Origin: Flavobacteria bacterium BAL38
GTDB lineage: Bacteria > Bacteroidota > Bacteroidia > Flavobacteriales > Flavobacteriaceae
Direction of reading: 5' to 3'
Assembly: GCA_000169355.1 (NCBI GenBank)
Contig: AAXX01000003.1
Coordinates: 124,001 to 188,000, forward strand
Length of the DNA: 64,000 nt
Shown in pieces: positions 29,758-39,284 of this stretch; position 1 is the first letter of the stretch, and the number at the start of each line of letters is the position of its first letter. The notes beneath the pieces were generated by a model. It had not been told where the DNA came from and made no database searches. It worked only from the letters and a program-made list of their open reading frames with translations. A program made the position numbers and the translations under genes.

Positions 29758-30309
29758 TTAACTTAAAACAAACAAAACTAATAGCGGAAATACAATTCCT
29801 GCAATGGCTAGTTTCCAACCTCTATTTTTAAAAGTATATTTTCCGTGGGTTATCATTAAAGTTCCAGTAATGGCAATTAAGATTAATGAAATTCCAAAAA
29901 TATCAGAATAATAAATCCACAAGTTAGATGTGTTTTTGTGTAGCTTCATTGATTGGCTAATAATTGGCGTTCTATTGAAAGAAACAATCTCTCCTTTCCC
30001 TGTTTTCATATCGATTTCTACATCGTGTTTTTCAAATGAAATTTTGAAGGTGCCTTTCTTTACATTTTGGCGACGCATTTTATCGTCGATGCCCAATTGT
30101 TTTCCTAAATTTTCAGCAAATTCTTCTGTAATTTGGTTTTCTTCCGGAAGCTGTACTTCAATTTTTTTTATTTCAACCGTGTATTTTTCAGGATGCCAAT
30201 GTTCTCTGTGGTTCATTAAAATTCCTGAAAATGCAAACGAAATAATCAATCCGACATAGAAGTAGCCAAAATCGCGATGTAAATCTCTAACTAATTTTTG
30301 TTGTTTCAT
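29758..30309 (-). CDS. PepSY-associated transmembrane protein
   Basis: The 183-residue protein has an N-terminal helix (FGYFYVGLIISFAFSGILMN, about 15-34), a soluble PepSY-like domain with FKISFEKHDVEIDMKTGKGE, and two C-terminal helices (about 135-155 and 165-182). Such proteins are found with siderophore receptors and are thought to be reductases or accessory parts for iron release. Histidines in the helices (LHRDFG, LHKNTS) could bind heme. It starts 6 nt after the receptor stop codon. Confidence 0.88.
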   Translation of the reverse strand: MKQQKLVRDLHRDFGYFYVGLIISFAFSGILMNHREHWHPEKYTVEIKKIEVQLPEENQITEEFAENLGKQLGIDDKMRRQNVKKGTFKISFEKHDVEIDMKTGKGEIVSFNRTPIISQSMKLHKNTSNLWIYYSDIFGISLILIAITGTLMITHGKYTFKNRGWKLAIAGIVFPLLVLFVLS

Positions 30310-30315
30310 GGTGTT

Positions 30316-32484
30316 TTAAAAATTATAGTTTAAAGACAAGGAATAGTTTCTTGGCGCAATTGGATTTACACTATTATCATCATGTACATTGTAATTTAAT
30401 TCGTTAAAAATATTACTTAATTTAGAACGTAATGTAAATTTATTAAAGGAGTAACTTAAAGTTATATCAGTTTGAAAAAAATCGGTTAAATAAATCAATT
30501 GTCTACTATCATTAGCAACCTGTGCACGTGTCGATCTTCCTGCATAACGTTCTCCAAAATACGTGTTGATGATGCCAAAGTTTAGATTTTTGAATCGTCC
30601 GGTTTTAATTTGATAATTAGCACTTAAGTTGGCCGTGTTTTTAGGATTATAACGCAACTGACTTCCCGAAATATAATATTCACTAGAACCAAATTTAGTT
30701 TCATTAAAACTATAACCAGCAATAATAGTTAGTCCGTTTATTGGATTTGCAGTAATGTCAATCTCAACTCCTTTACTCGTAACCTCTCCAGCCAATACTT
30801 TAATGTAAGAATAGGTGTTTCCGTTTGAAAGCGATTGTTGGTAAAATTTATCATTCGATATTTGGTACAGCGTAAGATTTAAGAATAATTTATTTTTGAA
30901 TAAAATATTTTTTAATCCCACTTCATATTGATCAACAATTGAAGGGTTTAAGCTGGCTCCACTTTCATCTTGACCCGAGTTTAACTCAAATGAATTGGAA
31001 TACGTTGCAAATAAAGTATGATTAGTTGAAGGTTGATAAATAATTCCAATTCTTGGCGAAAATGCACCGTCATGATTTACAGTTAAGGCATTAGAACCAT
31101 CTGAATATTTATATACATTACTTTCTGTATCTTGGTAACTATAACGAATTCCTGCCAATGCTTTCCAGTTTTCAGAGAATGAAATTAAATCTTGAGCATA
31201 AATTCCAAAACGGCTAATAGGCGCAGTTGTTAAGGTGTTTTTGCTTAAAGTAGGAATTGCAGGTTCTGCTGCTGCATCATAATCTTCAAATATATTTACA
31301 GTGTCGTAATTTGCAAACGGATTGTAAGCTGTTGTTTGTGTTTTAAAATTTTCAACATCGCCACCAAATAAGACTTTATGTTCTATTTTACCTGTTTTAA
31401 ACTCACCAGTTAAATCTAATTGCTGAATAAAGTAATTGTCTTTTGCGTCAGTACGTTGTATGCTTCTGTTCCAATCTCCATTTGATTGCACAGCTCCATT
31501 TGAGCCCGAGTTTGGTCGTGTATTTGAAAACAAATCAGTAGTATAATAACGAATTCCATTCACGAATTTAAGGTTCCAATTGGAATTAATACGATGAGAA
31601 ACCGTAATAGTATTCGATAATTGTTCGCTGTCATAATGCCCCCAACTTACTCCTAAAAATCGATTTCTAGGTATAGAAACAATTTTATAATCAATAATTC
31701 CAGCTCCAAAATCAGGTGTTCTACTATCGTTTGTAAAATCAGTTTCAATTAATAAATCGGTATTTTTTCCCAATTGAAATTCAAAAGACGGATTAAAATA
31801 ATAACGTTCCGAGTTTACATTGTTTCTAAAACTAGCCGCATTTTCATAAGCACCATTAAATCGAAATCCAATAGTTTTTGACTTGTTTAGGCTTCCATAA
31901 ACATCAAAAGTTGGTTTGTAGGTGTTAAAACTAGCATTTGTAAAACCTATTTCGCCACCAAATTCATAACGTGGTTTTTTAGTTACCATATTTAAAATTC
32001 CACCTGGCGAAACATTACCATATAACATAGCTGCACTACCTTTTAAGAATTCTACTTTTTCTAATCCGCTGGTTTCAAGCATCATTCCGTTATAATAACG
32101 AATTCCATTTTTAAAAGTATTGTTACTTGATAATGAAAAACCTCTAGATGCAATTTCCTCCTGATATCCTCCGGTAGCGCCCATAATGTAAACTCCATTG
32201 GCATTTTTTAAAATATCTGAAACAGATGCCACTTGTTGGTTTTTTAATTCTTCTTTAGAAATTACGGTAGTTGCTTGTGGTAAATCCATTGCTTTTATTC
32301 CTCCTTTACCAGCACTAGGTATAGTATTTGAAGGATTTCCCTGAATCACTACTTCTTTTAATCTTTTAACAGTATCGTTTTCTGTTAAATAGTTTTCATT
32401 TATGCTTACGTCATTTAGATTTTGTTGTGCTGCAGCTTCTAATGAAAACAGTATTACTATAGATTTGAATATGTTTTTATACAT
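30316..32484 (-). CDS. TonB-dependent siderophore receptor
   Basis: A 722-residue outer-membrane receptor. The signal peptide is about 1-20. TonB-box and plug follow: KEVVIQGNPS, LPQATTVISKEEL, VSDILKNANGVYIMG, EKVEFLKGSAAMLYGNVSPG (about 40-175). A beta-barrel of about 500 residues ends in NYSLSLNYNF, the aromatic C-terminus needed for assembly. It should take up ferric siderophores. The plug is of the siderophore type (GISRGFSL-like); no starch- or peptide-uptake SusD neighbour is present. It heads an operon with the PepSY protein and has a strong promoter. Confidence 0.93.
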   Translation of the reverse strand: MYKNIFKSIVILFSLEAAAQQNLNDVSINENYLTENDTVKRLKEVVIQGNPSNTIPSAGKGGIKAMDLPQATTVISKEELKNQQVASVSDILKNANGVYIMGATGGYQEEIASRGFSLSSNNTFKNGIRYYNGMMLETSGLEKVEFLKGSAAMLYGNVSPGGILNMVTKKPRYEFGGEIGFTNASFNTYKPTFDVYGSLNKSKTIGFRFNGAYENAASFRNNVNSERYYFNPSFEFQLGKNTDLLIETDFTNDSRTPDFGAGIIDYKIVSIPRNRFLGVSWGHYDSEQLSNTITVSHRINSNWNLKFVNGIRYYTTDLFSNTRPNSGSNGAVQSNGDWNRSIQRTDAKDNYFIQQLDLTGEFKTGKIEHKVLFGGDVENFKTQTTAYNPFANYDTVNIFEDYDAAAEPAIPTLSKNTLTTAPISRFGIYAQDLISFSENWKALAGIRYSYQDTESNVYKYSDGSNALTVNHDGAFSPRIGIIYQPSTNHTLFATYSNSFELNSGQDESGASLNPSIVDQYEVGLKNILFKNKLFLNLTLYQISNDKFYQQSLSNGNTYSYIKVLAGEVTSKGVEIDITANPINGLTIIAGYSFNETKFGSSEYYISGSQLRYNPKNTANLSANYQIKTGRFKNLNFGIINTYFGERYAGRSTRAQVANDSRQLIYLTDFFQTDITLSYSFNKFTLRSKLSNIFNELNYNVHDDNSVNPIAPRNYSLSLNYNF

Positions 32485-32513
32485 CTTATTTAGATTTAAT
32501 TAAAATAACACCG

Positions 32514-32543
32514 CAAAAATATCAAGTCGAAACGAAACTGCAA
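32514..32543 (-). promoter_or_regulatory. Promoter of the siderophore receptor
   Basis: On the minus strand TTG (complement of 32541-32543), a 19-nt spacer and TATTTTTG (complement of 32514-32521) match the consensus exactly. I did not find a convincing Fur-type operator. Confidence 0.75.
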
Positions 32544-32652
32544 AATTTATTTAGACTTATTTTAAATAATATTTATAAGGAATTGATTTTCAGGTAAAAA
32601 CTTTTATTCCGAAGTTTCAGAACTTAAATTTTTAAACTTTAAACTAAAATTG

Positions 32653-32660
32653 TAACTTTG
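32653..32660 (+). promoter_or_regulatory. -7 element of prfA
   Basis: TAACTTTG followed by CAC, 22 nt before the ATG. No matching -33 TTG is present, so only the -7 half is supported. Confidence 0.5.
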
Positions 32661-32682
32661 CACTCCAAAATAAATAACAGTT

Positions 32683-33756
32683 ATGTTAGATAGATTACAA
32701 TATGTTAAACAACGTTTCGACGAAATATCAGATTTGATTATTCAGCCTGATGTGATTGCCGATCAAAAGCGTTATGTACAATTAAACAAAGAATACAAAG
32801 ACCTTAAAGGTTTAGTTGAAAAACGAGAAGAGTATATTGCTCTTGACGGAAATATAAAAGAAGCAAACGAAATTATTGCTGATGGTTCTGATGCCGAAAT
32901 GGTAGAGATGGCTAAAATGCAATTAGATGAAGCTAAAGACCGTTTACCGCAACTAGAAGAAGAAATCAAATTTATGTTGATTCCTAAAGATCCAGAAGAT
33001 GCGAAAAATGTGATGGTGGAAATCCGTGCGGGAACTGGTGGAGATGAAGCTTCTATTTTTGCAGGAGATTTATTCCGTATGTATACTAAATATTGCGAAG
33101 CTCGTGGTTGGAGAACTTCTGTGGTTGATATTAGTGAAGGAACATCTGGTGGTTTTAAAGAGGTAATTTTTGAAGTTACAGGTGAAGATGTATACGGAAC
33201 TTTAAAATTTGAAGCTGGAGTACACCGTGTTCAACGTGTACCTCAAACAGAAACACAAGGACGTGTGCACACTTCGGCAGCAACGGTAATGGTTTTACCA
33301 GAAGCGGAAGAATTTGATGTTCAAATTGATATGAATGATGTTCGTGTAGACTTTTTCTGTTCGTCTGGTCCTGGTGGTCAGTCGGTAAATACTACGAAGT
33401 CAGCGGTTCGTTTAACGCATATTCCAACAGGATTGGTAGCGCAATGTCAGGATCAAAAATCGCAGCATAAAAATAAAGACAAAGCTTTAGATGTATTGCG
33501 TTCTCGTTTATACGAAAAAGAATTAGCCATCAAACAAGCGGAAGATGCAACCAAACGTTCTTCGCAAGTAAGTTCAGGTGACCGTTCGGCAAAAATTAGA
33601 ACGTATAACTATTCTCAAGGTCGTGTAACCGATCATAGAATTGGTTTAGACGTTTTTGATATGGATGGTGTGATGAACGGAAAAATTCAAAAATTTGTTG
33701 ACGAACTTCAGTTGGTTAACAACATGGAGAAATTGAAAGAAAACGAAGTGTTCTAA
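32683..33756 (+). CDS. prfA: Peptide chain release factor 1
   Basis: RF1 recognises UAA and UAG and releases the finished peptide. The 357-residue protein has the codon-recognition tripeptide PQT (187-189, the PxT form that marks RF1 and not RF2) and the catalytic GGQ at 231-233 in [17 protein letters not shown]. Length and domain order are normal. The ATG at 32683 gives the standard MLDRLQ N-terminus. Confidence 0.97.
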   Translation: MLDRLQYVKQRFDEISDLIIQPDVIADQKRYVQLNKEYKDLKGLVEKREEYIALDGNIKEANEIIADGSDAEMVEMAKMQLDEAKDRLPQLEEEIKFMLIPKDPEDAKNVMVEIRAGTGGDEASIFAGDLFRMYTKYCEARGWRTSVVDISEGTSGGFKEVIFEVTGEDVYGTLKFEAGVHRVQRVPQTETQGRVHTSAATVMVLPEAEEFDVQIDMNDVRVDFFCSSGPGGQSVNTTKSAVRLTHIPTGLVAQCQDQKSQHKNKDKALDVLRSRLYEKELAIKQAEDATKRSSQVSSGDRSAKIRTYNYSQGRVTDHRIGLDVFDMDGVMNGKIQKFVDELQLVNNMEKLKENEVF

Positions 33757-33790
33757 ATGAAAGAAAATAGAAAATAGAATAAAGAGAAAA

Positions 33791-33822
33791 GATGCTAAAC
33801 AATAATTTGTTTGGCATTTTTT
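33791..33822 (+). terminator. Terminator of prfA
   Basis: The stem ATGCTAAACAA with TTGTTTGGCAT (one G-U pair) around TAA is followed by a T-run. Confidence 0.75.
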
Positions 33823-33830
33823 TTAAATCC

Positions 33831-33866
33831 TTGTGAACTTTGTGAAAAACTTTGCGAACTTTGCGT
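33831..33866 (+). repeat. CTTTGTGAA/CTTTGCGAA tandem repeat
   Basis: Units of TTGTGAACTTTGTGAA and CTTTGCGAACTTTGCG run in series just before pyrF. This is a low-complexity intergenic word of the same general kind as the ATCTGTG repeat. Confidence 0.6.
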
Positions 33867-33887
33867 TTAAACAACATCAACAACAAA

Positions 33888-34703
33888 ATGACTACTGAAC
33901 ACCTAATTAATCAAATACAAACAAAAAAATCTTTTTTATGCATCGGTTTGGATGTCGATTTGAATAAAATCCCAGAGCATTTATTACAAACCGAAGATCC
34001 TATTTTTGAATTCAATAAAGCCATTATAGATGCTACTCACGATTTGTGTGTTTCTTATAAACCGAATACAGCATTTTATGAAGCTTACGGTATAAAAGGT
34101 TGGCAATCGCTAGAAAAAACGATTAATTACATCAACGAAAAGTATCCAGAAATTTTCACCATTGCCGATGCAAAACGTGGTGATATAGGGAATACATCAT
34201 CTATGTACGCAAAAGCTTTTTTTGAAGATTTAAACTTCAATTCGGTTACTGTGGCTCCGTATATGGGAAAAGATTCAGTAGAACCTTTCTTGGCTTTTAA
34301 AAATAAGCATACCATAATGTTAGCATTAACTTCAAACGAAGGAGCATTTGATTTTCAGACGCAAAATGTTAACGGACAAGAATTATACAAAGTGGTTTTA
34401 GAAACATCAAAATCATGGAAAAATTCAGAGAATTTAATGTATGTAGTTGGGGCAACAAAAGCCGAATATTTCACTGAAATTAGAAAAATTGTTCCCAATA
34501 GTTTTTTATTAGTTCCGGGAGTTGGCGCTCAAGGCGGAAGTTTAGCTGAGGTTTGTAAATATGGGATGAGCGATAATGTTGGACTTTTAATTAATTCTTC
34601 TCGAGGTATAATTTATGCTTCAAACGGAACTGATTTTGCTGAAAAGGCTAGGGAAGAAGCATTAAAATTGCAACAAGAAATGGAGCAAATTTTAAATAAA
34701 TAA
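33888..34703 (+). CDS. pyrF: Orotidine 5'-phosphate decarboxylase
   Basis: It makes UMP in the last step of pyrimidine synthesis. I start at the ATG at 33888 ([10 protein letters not shown]); an upstream in-frame start at 33852 lies in repeat sequence. The 271-residue protein is of the long, group 2 type. The active-site array is Asp94-Ala-Lys96 and Asp99 in [25 protein letters not shown] and [11 protein letters not shown] are further family marks. pyrD lies at 56.1 kb in the same window. Confidence 0.95.
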   Translation: MTTEHLINQIQTKKSFLCIGLDVDLNKIPEHLLQTEDPIFEFNKAIIDATHDLCVSYKPNTAFYEAYGIKGWQSLEKTINYINEKYPEIFTIADAKRGDIGNTSSMYAKAFFEDLNFNSVTVAPYMGKDSVEPFLAFKNKHTIMLALTSNEGAFDFQTQNVNGQELYKVVLETSKSWKNSENLMYVVGATKAEYFTEIRKIVPNSFLLVPGVGAQGGSLAEVCKYGMSDNVGLLINSSRGIIYASNGTDFAEKAREEALKLQQEMEQILNK

Positions 34704-34704
34704 T

Positions 34705-35205
34705 ATGACTAAAAGAGATTTTTTTCGAATATTAATCAAAGTTTTTACTCTATATTCTGTAATAATATCAATATTTACATTGTTTCCGCAATTACTTTCA
34801 TTTAATCAAATGTTAGATAATATTTCATTAAGTCTAGTTTTTGTAGGATGCGTTTTAGTACTTGTTGCATTTTCAGTTTTTATGGTAAAATTTACTGATA
34901 AAATTATCGATTTTCTAAAATTAGACAAAGGATTTGATGAAGAAAGCATAGTTCTTGGGAATTTAAATAATCAAGCTATTTTTAAAATCTCTATAATTTT
35001 AATTGGTGGTTTTATGATTGTAGATAATTTTCCTCAGTTTTTGATGGATATTTTAAATGAATTTAAATTTAAATCATCCTATCAATATATGGAAGGTCAT
35101 GAAGTTGATTATTTTTGGTTCGGAGTACGATTTCTTAACCTAATTTTTGGCTATTTGATTATTTCTAACTGCAAATCAATAGCTAAATTTTTAGATAAAA
35201 ATTAA
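34705..35205 (+). CDS. Small multi-pass membrane protein of unknown function
   Basis: The 166-residue protein has four likely membrane helices (near 10-28, 38-60, 92-112 and 136-156) and no recognisable motif. The ATG follows the pyrF stop after 1 nt, and the next gene starts 3 nt after its own stop, so it appears to be co-transcribed with pyrF and a BtuF-like gene. The function is unknown. Confidence 0.65.
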   Translation: MTKRDFFRILIKVFTLYSVIISIFTLFPQLLSFNQMLDNISLSLVFVGCVLVLVAFSVFMVKFTDKIIDFLKLDKGFDEESIVLGNLNNQAIFKISIILIGGFMIVDNFPQFLMDILNEFKFKSSYQYMEGHEVDYFWFGVRFLNLIFGYLIISNCKSIAKFLDKN

Positions 35206-35208
35206 CTC

Positions 35209-36009
35209 GTGGCTAAAACTTACTCAGACCAGTTAGGAACCCAACACACTTTTGAATTTTCACCATTACGAATTGTTTCATTAGTGCCTTCGCAAACCGA
35301 ATTACTTTATGATTTAGGTTTAGAAGACAACATCATTGGAATTACCAAATTCTGTGTGCATCCTGTTCATTTTAAATCGACTAAAGCCATTGTTGGAGGT
35401 ACAAAAAATATAAAATTTGATAAAATAAAAGCACTTCAGCCCGATATTATCATTTGCAATAAAGAAGAAAATACCAAAGAAATTGCGGATGAATTAAGCG
35501 CTATTTGTCCTGTTTGGGTAACTGATATTATAACGATTGAAGATAATTTACAAATGATGCATGATTTTGGTCAATTGTTTAACAAACGTACTGAAGCACA
35601 AAAATGGATTGATAAAATTAATTTTGCTTACCAAGATTTCAAGCAATTTATCAAAGATAAACCGATTAAAAAAGCCGCTTATTTCATTTGGGCAAATCCG
35701 CACATGGTGGCCGGAAATAGTACATTTATCAACGAATTGTTGCAATTGAATCGTTTCGAGAATATTTACAAAGAAAAAGAAGAACGTTATCCTGAAATTG
35801 AGTTGAAGAAAATACGATTAGAAGGCGATCCCGATTATGTATTTTTATCCTCAGAACCTTTTCCATTTAAAGACGAACATGCCTTTGAAATAGGCCGTTT
35901 TACACATCATGCGAAAACTGTTTTTGTAGATGGCGAAATGTTTTCATGGTACGGAAGCCGATTATTAAAAGCCTTTGATTATTTTAAATTACTGCATACT
36001 AAAATTTAA
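35209..36009 (+). CDS. BtuF-like helical-backbone metal-receptor protein
   Basis: The 266-residue protein starts with GTG. It has the periplasmic binding fold of vitamin B12 and siderophore ABC systems: PLRIVSLVPSQTELLYDLGL (20-39), IIGITKFCVHP, KIKALQPDIIICNKEEN and FIWANPHMVAGNSTFINELL. There is no signal peptide at this start, and no permease or ATPase gene is adjacent, so a cytoplasmic or scavenging role is possible. A cobalamin substrate is likely but not shown. Confidence 0.82.
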   Translation: MAKTYSDQLGTQHTFEFSPLRIVSLVPSQTELLYDLGLEDNIIGITKFCVHPVHFKSTKAIVGGTKNIKFDKIKALQPDIIICNKEENTKEIADELSAICPVWVTDIITIEDNLQMMHDFGQLFNKRTEAQKWIDKINFAYQDFKQFIKDKPIKKAAYFIWANPHMVAGNSTFINELLQLNRFENIYKEKEERYPEIELKKIRLEGDPDYVFLSSEPFPFKDEHAFEIGRFTHHAKTVFVDGEMFSWYGSRLLKAFDYFKLLHTKI

Positions 36010-36065
36010 ATTTTGTTCAACTTGTAAGTCTTCTGAAAAGCAGTACATTTGGCAAAAATAAAGCT

Positions 36066-36848
36066 TTGATTTCCTATACAATTTATAAAAACGAATCGAG
36101 TTCAGAATGGGTTACTTTTGTTCATGGAGCAGGAGGAAGTTCGTCTGTATGGTTCAAACAAATTCGCGATTTTCAAAAGCATTTTAATGTATTACTGTTA
36201 GATTTACGAGGTCATGGAGATTCAAAAGAACCATTAAAAGCGGCATTCAAGCAAAAATATACGTTTAAAGCTATTGCCGAAGATATTGTTGAGGTTATTG
36301 AGCACTTAAAAATCGAATCGTCTCATTTTGTTGGAATTTCTTTAGGTTCTATAGTTATTCGTCAATTGGCAGAAATGCATCCCAATCGTGTTAAAAGCAT
36401 GATTTTAGGCGGCGCTATTTTAAAAATGAACTTTCGTTCACAAGTTTTAATGCGATTAGGAAATACATTTAAATATGTGTTGCCCTATTTGGTTTTGTAC
36501 AAGTTTTTTGCTTTTGTGATAATGCCAAAAAAGAACCACAAACAATCGCGCTTACTTTTTATTAACGAAGCCAAGAAATTATACCAAAAAGAGTTTATTA
36601 AATGGTTTAAGCTAACTGCAGAAATAAATCCGATTCTTCGTTGGTTTCGACAAAAAGAATTAAATATCCCCACGCTTTACGTAATGGGCGAAGAAGATTA
36701 TATGTTTTTACCATCGGTAAAGCAAGTTGTAGCCAATCATGTAAAAACGGCCGAACTTTTCATTGTTCAAAACTGTGGACATGTTGTTAATGTAGAACAA
36801 CCGGCTATATTTAATGAAACAGTGATTGGGTATTTGAAGAGGAGGTAG
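36066..36848 (+). CDS. Alpha/beta hydrolase
   Basis: A 260-residue protein starting at TTG (36066), with no ATG near the N-terminus. The fold marks are HGAGGSSSVW (oxyanion region, 20-29), LLLDLRGHGDS, the nucleophile Ser92 in FVGISLGSIV, Asp in YVMGEEDYMF, and the late His in NCGHVVNVEQP. The substrate is unknown. It follows the BtuF-like gene by 56 nt on the same strand. Confidence 0.85.
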   Translation: MISYTIYKNESSSEWVTFVHGAGGSSSVWFKQIRDFQKHFNVLLLDLRGHGDSKEPLKAAFKQKYTFKAIAEDIVEVIEHLKIESSHFVGISLGSIVIRQLAEMHPNRVKSMILGGAILKMNFRSQVLMRLGNTFKYVLPYLVLYKFFAFVIMPKKNHKQSRLLFINEAKKLYQKEFIKWFKLTAEINPILRWFRQKELNIPTLYVMGEEDYMFLPSVKQVVANHVKTAELFIVQNCGHVVNVEQPAIFNETVIGYLKRR

Positions 36849-36944
36849 GATAGTTGAAATTTTAGGCTTTGGCTTCTTTATAAAAAAAATTATGAGGATT
36901 TTCCACAAGTAATGTCATAAGCAATGAATCTGAATTGTTATTAG

Positions 36945-37400
36945 TTATTTTTTTACAACTAACATTTCGGTCGTTTCAAATTCCTTTTGGCCTTTTTTGT
37001 AAAGTATTTTTTTAATTTTAATAATCTTAAATACCAGGTCATTTTCTTTTTTGTTACTTATTTTCAAAATTGAATCTTTTTTGTTCAAGTTCCATTTCTC
37101 TAAAGAAAGAGAATACAAATGAAATTTTTTATCGTAAAAATTCAAATACTTTTTTTGTGTAAATTTTAAAATAATTGATTCAGTATCATCAAAATAATCT
37201 GACTCCTCATATAAATTGTTAAATCCTTTTATTGGATTTGAATACTTTATAAATTTTAGAGTATCAGATTTAAAGAAAACACTGTCTTTATTAGAAATAA
37301 ACCACTCTGACTTTCTGAATTCTTTATTTGAAATGGATTGCGAAAACACCAATTTAGAGGTTAATAATAAGATTAATATATTTAATAATCTGATTTTCAT
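36945..37400 (-). CDS. Small exported protein of unknown function
   Basis: A 151-residue protein with a signal peptide (MKIRLLNILILLLTSKLVFS) and a Lys-rich mature domain. No family is recognised. It stands alone, with no convincing operon partner. Confidence 0.65.
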   Translation of the reverse strand: MKIRLLNILILLLTSKLVFSQSISNKEFRKSEWFISNKDSVFFKSDTLKFIKYSNPIKGFNNLYEESDYFDDTESIILKFTQKKYLNFYDKKFHLYSLSLEKWNLNKKDSILKISNKKENDLVFKIIKIKKILYKKGQKEFETTEMLVVKK

Positions 37401-37477
37401 AATTATTGTCTAATTTATATGCGCAATAGAGTTGCGTTTTTCAAATATATAAAAAAATAGTTACAAATTTTCAGAAA

Positions 37478-37505
37478 CAAAAAAATCCCCAATTGCTTGA
37501 GGATT
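37478..37505 (-). terminator. Terminator of the DUF1456 gene
   Basis: On the minus strand AATCCTCAA and TTGGGGATT pair around GCAA, followed by a T-run, directly after the stop codon. Confidence 0.75.
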
Positions 37506-37509
37506 CTGG

Positions 37510-37959
37510 TTATTTTTTAGTTTTACCTGAGTTAAACTTAAAGCGTTCTACTGGGCTTTCTGGTTTTTGTTTTTTGTCAGAAGGTTTTCCTTGTCCAAAT
37601 GGTTTTTTAGCAGGTGCGCCTTTGGGTTTAAATGGTTTTTTTTCGCCTTCTTTCTTAAAATCGGGCTTTTTATCTTCTTTAAACAACGAAGTTTTGTTCT
37701 TTGCAATTTCGCTCAGTACTTCTCTAGGGTTTTTAGGCTCTTCTTTAGTACCGCGCAAATGAATAATTAATCCGTTTAAAAAATTACGCAACAATTGATC
37801 GCCACATTCCATATAATTAGGATGGTCTTCGCTTCTAAAAATATCTGCTAATTCACCCTTAGAAATTCTAAAATTAACCAAGTTTACTATTTCAATAATT
37901 TGGTCATCTCTTAATTGCAACGCCACGCGTAACTTTTTAAAAATATCGTTATTATTCAT
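37510..37959 (-). CDS. DUF1456 (YehS-like) protein with Lys/Pro-rich tail
   Basis: The 149-residue protein repeats the DUF1456 unit twice: NDIFKKLRVALQLRDDQI (3-20) and the related MECGDQLLRNFLNGLIIHLRG (about 50-70). The last 60 residues (from about 95) are low-complexity Lys, Pro and Gly, which is often seen as a disordered nucleic-acid-binding tail. The family is uncharacterised. Confidence 0.85.
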   Translation of the reverse strand: MNNNDIFKKLRVALQLRDDQIIEIVNLVNFRISKGELADIFRSEDHPNYMECGDQLLRNFLNGLIIHLRGTKEEPKNPREVLSEIAKNKTSLFKEDKKPDFKKEGEKKPFKPKGAPAKKPFGQGKPSDKKQKPESPVERFKFNSGKTKK

Positions 37960-38017
37960 TTGTATCTATTTTATTATTCTAGTTCAAGTTCAATTTCAAA
38001 TTCAATTTCAAAAATTT

Positions 38018-38045
38018 TAAATTCTAAATTCTAAATTCTAAATTC
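38018..38045. repeat. Four tandem TAAATTC units
   Basis: TAAATTC is repeated four times without interruption, preceded from 37981 by a looser run of CAATTTCAAATTC. The array lies between the DUF1456 start and the stop of the esterase gene. Confidence 0.75.
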
Positions 38046-38050
38046 TAATT

Positions 38051-38839
38051 TTAAAAGAGCCAAAGGTACGCTTTTCCAAATTCTTTAGCCCATAAATTTT
38101 CGTTATGCTTTCCGTTACTCACTTTTTGAGTTTTTGTTAAGTGCAAGCATGAACAACGAGTTGCGTTTACTAGAGCTATCATTTTATCCATATCTGACTC
38201 CATGGTTTCACTTTCTGATGTGCCACACATAAAATACAGTTTAGTGTTTATTTTTTTTGTCTTTTCTGTAAGGGTATACAATTCGGGATTAATCCAAAAT
38301 GAAGGCGAAAAAACGGCTGCTTTTCCAAACACTTTTGGGTATTTTAAAATGGCATAATAGGAAACAAGTCCACCTAATGAGCTTCCTGCAATTGCTGTAT
38401 TGTATTTTCCGGTTTTAGTTCTGTATGTTGTTTCAACATAAGGCTTTAATGTGGTTACTATAAAATCTAAATAAGCATCGGCATTTCCTCCGCCATATTC
38501 TGTATGGGTAAAAGCAGTAAGTTCGTTTATTCGTTTTTCATTTCCGTGTTCAATACCTATTATAATTACTTCGGCTTTTAAACTATCTAAAGTTTCATCT
38601 ACACGCCATTCTCCAGCATAAGAAGTTTTGGCATCAAACAGATTTTGCGCATCGTGCATATAAATAACTGGAAATTTCTTTTGCGACGACTCGTAATTGT
38701 AGGGTAAATACACCCAAATTTTCTTTGAAGTCTGTAATTGTGGTGCTTTTATTTCAAAAGTAGAAATGCTGCCTTGCGACCATCCACAATAGTATGTTAA
38801 TAAAAAAAAGACAGAAACAAGTAAATAGTGCTTTTTCAT
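38051..38839 (-). CDS. Secreted alpha/beta hydrolase, esterase D / siderophore-esterase-like
   Basis: The 262-residue protein has a signal peptide (about 1-22). It has the Esterase fold: VIYMHDAQNLFD (58-69), Ser154 in IAGSSLGGLVS, and a late His in NGKHNENLW. These marks resemble IroE/Fes-like enzymes that open trilactone siderophores, though general carboxylesterases share them. A TonB siderophore receptor lies 5.5 kb away, which is only weak support. Confidence 0.85.
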   Translation of the reverse strand: MKKHYLLVSVFFLLTYYCGWSQGSISTFEIKAPQLQTSKKIWVYLPYNYESSQKKFPVIYMHDAQNLFDAKTSYAGEWRVDETLDSLKAEVIIIGIEHGNEKRINELTAFTHTEYGGGNADAYLDFIVTTLKPYVETTYRTKTGKYNTAIAGSSLGGLVSYYAILKYPKVFGKAAVFSPSFWINPELYTLTEKTKKINTKLYFMCGTSESETMESDMDKMIALVNATRCSCLHLTKTQKVSNGKHNENLWAKEFGKAYLWLF

Positions 38840-38882
38840 TTTTATATTTGAAATATATCTAAGACATAAAATTACTATTTTG

Positions 38883-39284
38883 ATGGACAGTTACCAAGAA
38901 AAAATAAGTTTATTGCAAGAAATGATTGCGTTTGCATTAATAGATGGCGAATTGCACGACAGAGAGTATGATTTCTTAGAAATTGTATCTCAAGAACTTG
39001 AAATAGAAAAGGAAACGTTTTTGAAATTGTTTCAAACTAGTAACAAAACAGTGGTTATTAAAGACGAATTCAATAGAATTTGTCAGTTCTATCGTTTGGC
39101 TTTGTTAATGCATTGTGATGGTGTATTACACGAAAGAGAGCAAATTAAAATCAATGAAATTGGTATTAATATGGGATTAAATCCATTTGCTATGAAACGT
39201 GTATTGCATTTAATGAAAACTTCGCCAGAAAGAATGGTTCCTGCCGAAGTTTTATTATCTGTTTTTAGTGAGCAACATAATTAG
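38883..39284 (+). CDS. TerB-like protein
   Basis: I start at the ATG at 38883; an in-frame TTG directly before it is an alternative. The 133-residue helical protein holds two acidic repeats of the TerB type: MIAFALIDGELHDREYDFLE (about 14-33) and LALLMHCDGVLHEREQIKIN (about 71-90), each with Asp/Glu positions suited to a metal. TerB-like proteins occur with stress and tellurite functions; no ter operon is nearby, so the role is unknown. Confidence 0.75.
   Translation: MDSYQEKISLLQEMIAFALIDGELHDREYDFLEIVSQELEIEKETFLKLFQTSNKTVVIKDEFNRICQFYRLALLMHCDGVLHEREQIKINEIGINMGLNPFAMKRVLHLMKTSPERMVPAEVLLSVFSEQHN

Noticed and set aside
36708..36908. A 66-codon minus-strand frame across the end of the alpha/beta hydrolase
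   Set aside because: It lies opposite a well supported gene and has no homology I recognise.
37981..38050. A possible CRISPR array in the TAAATTC region
   Set aside because: The units are 7 bp without spacers; it is a simple tandem repeat.
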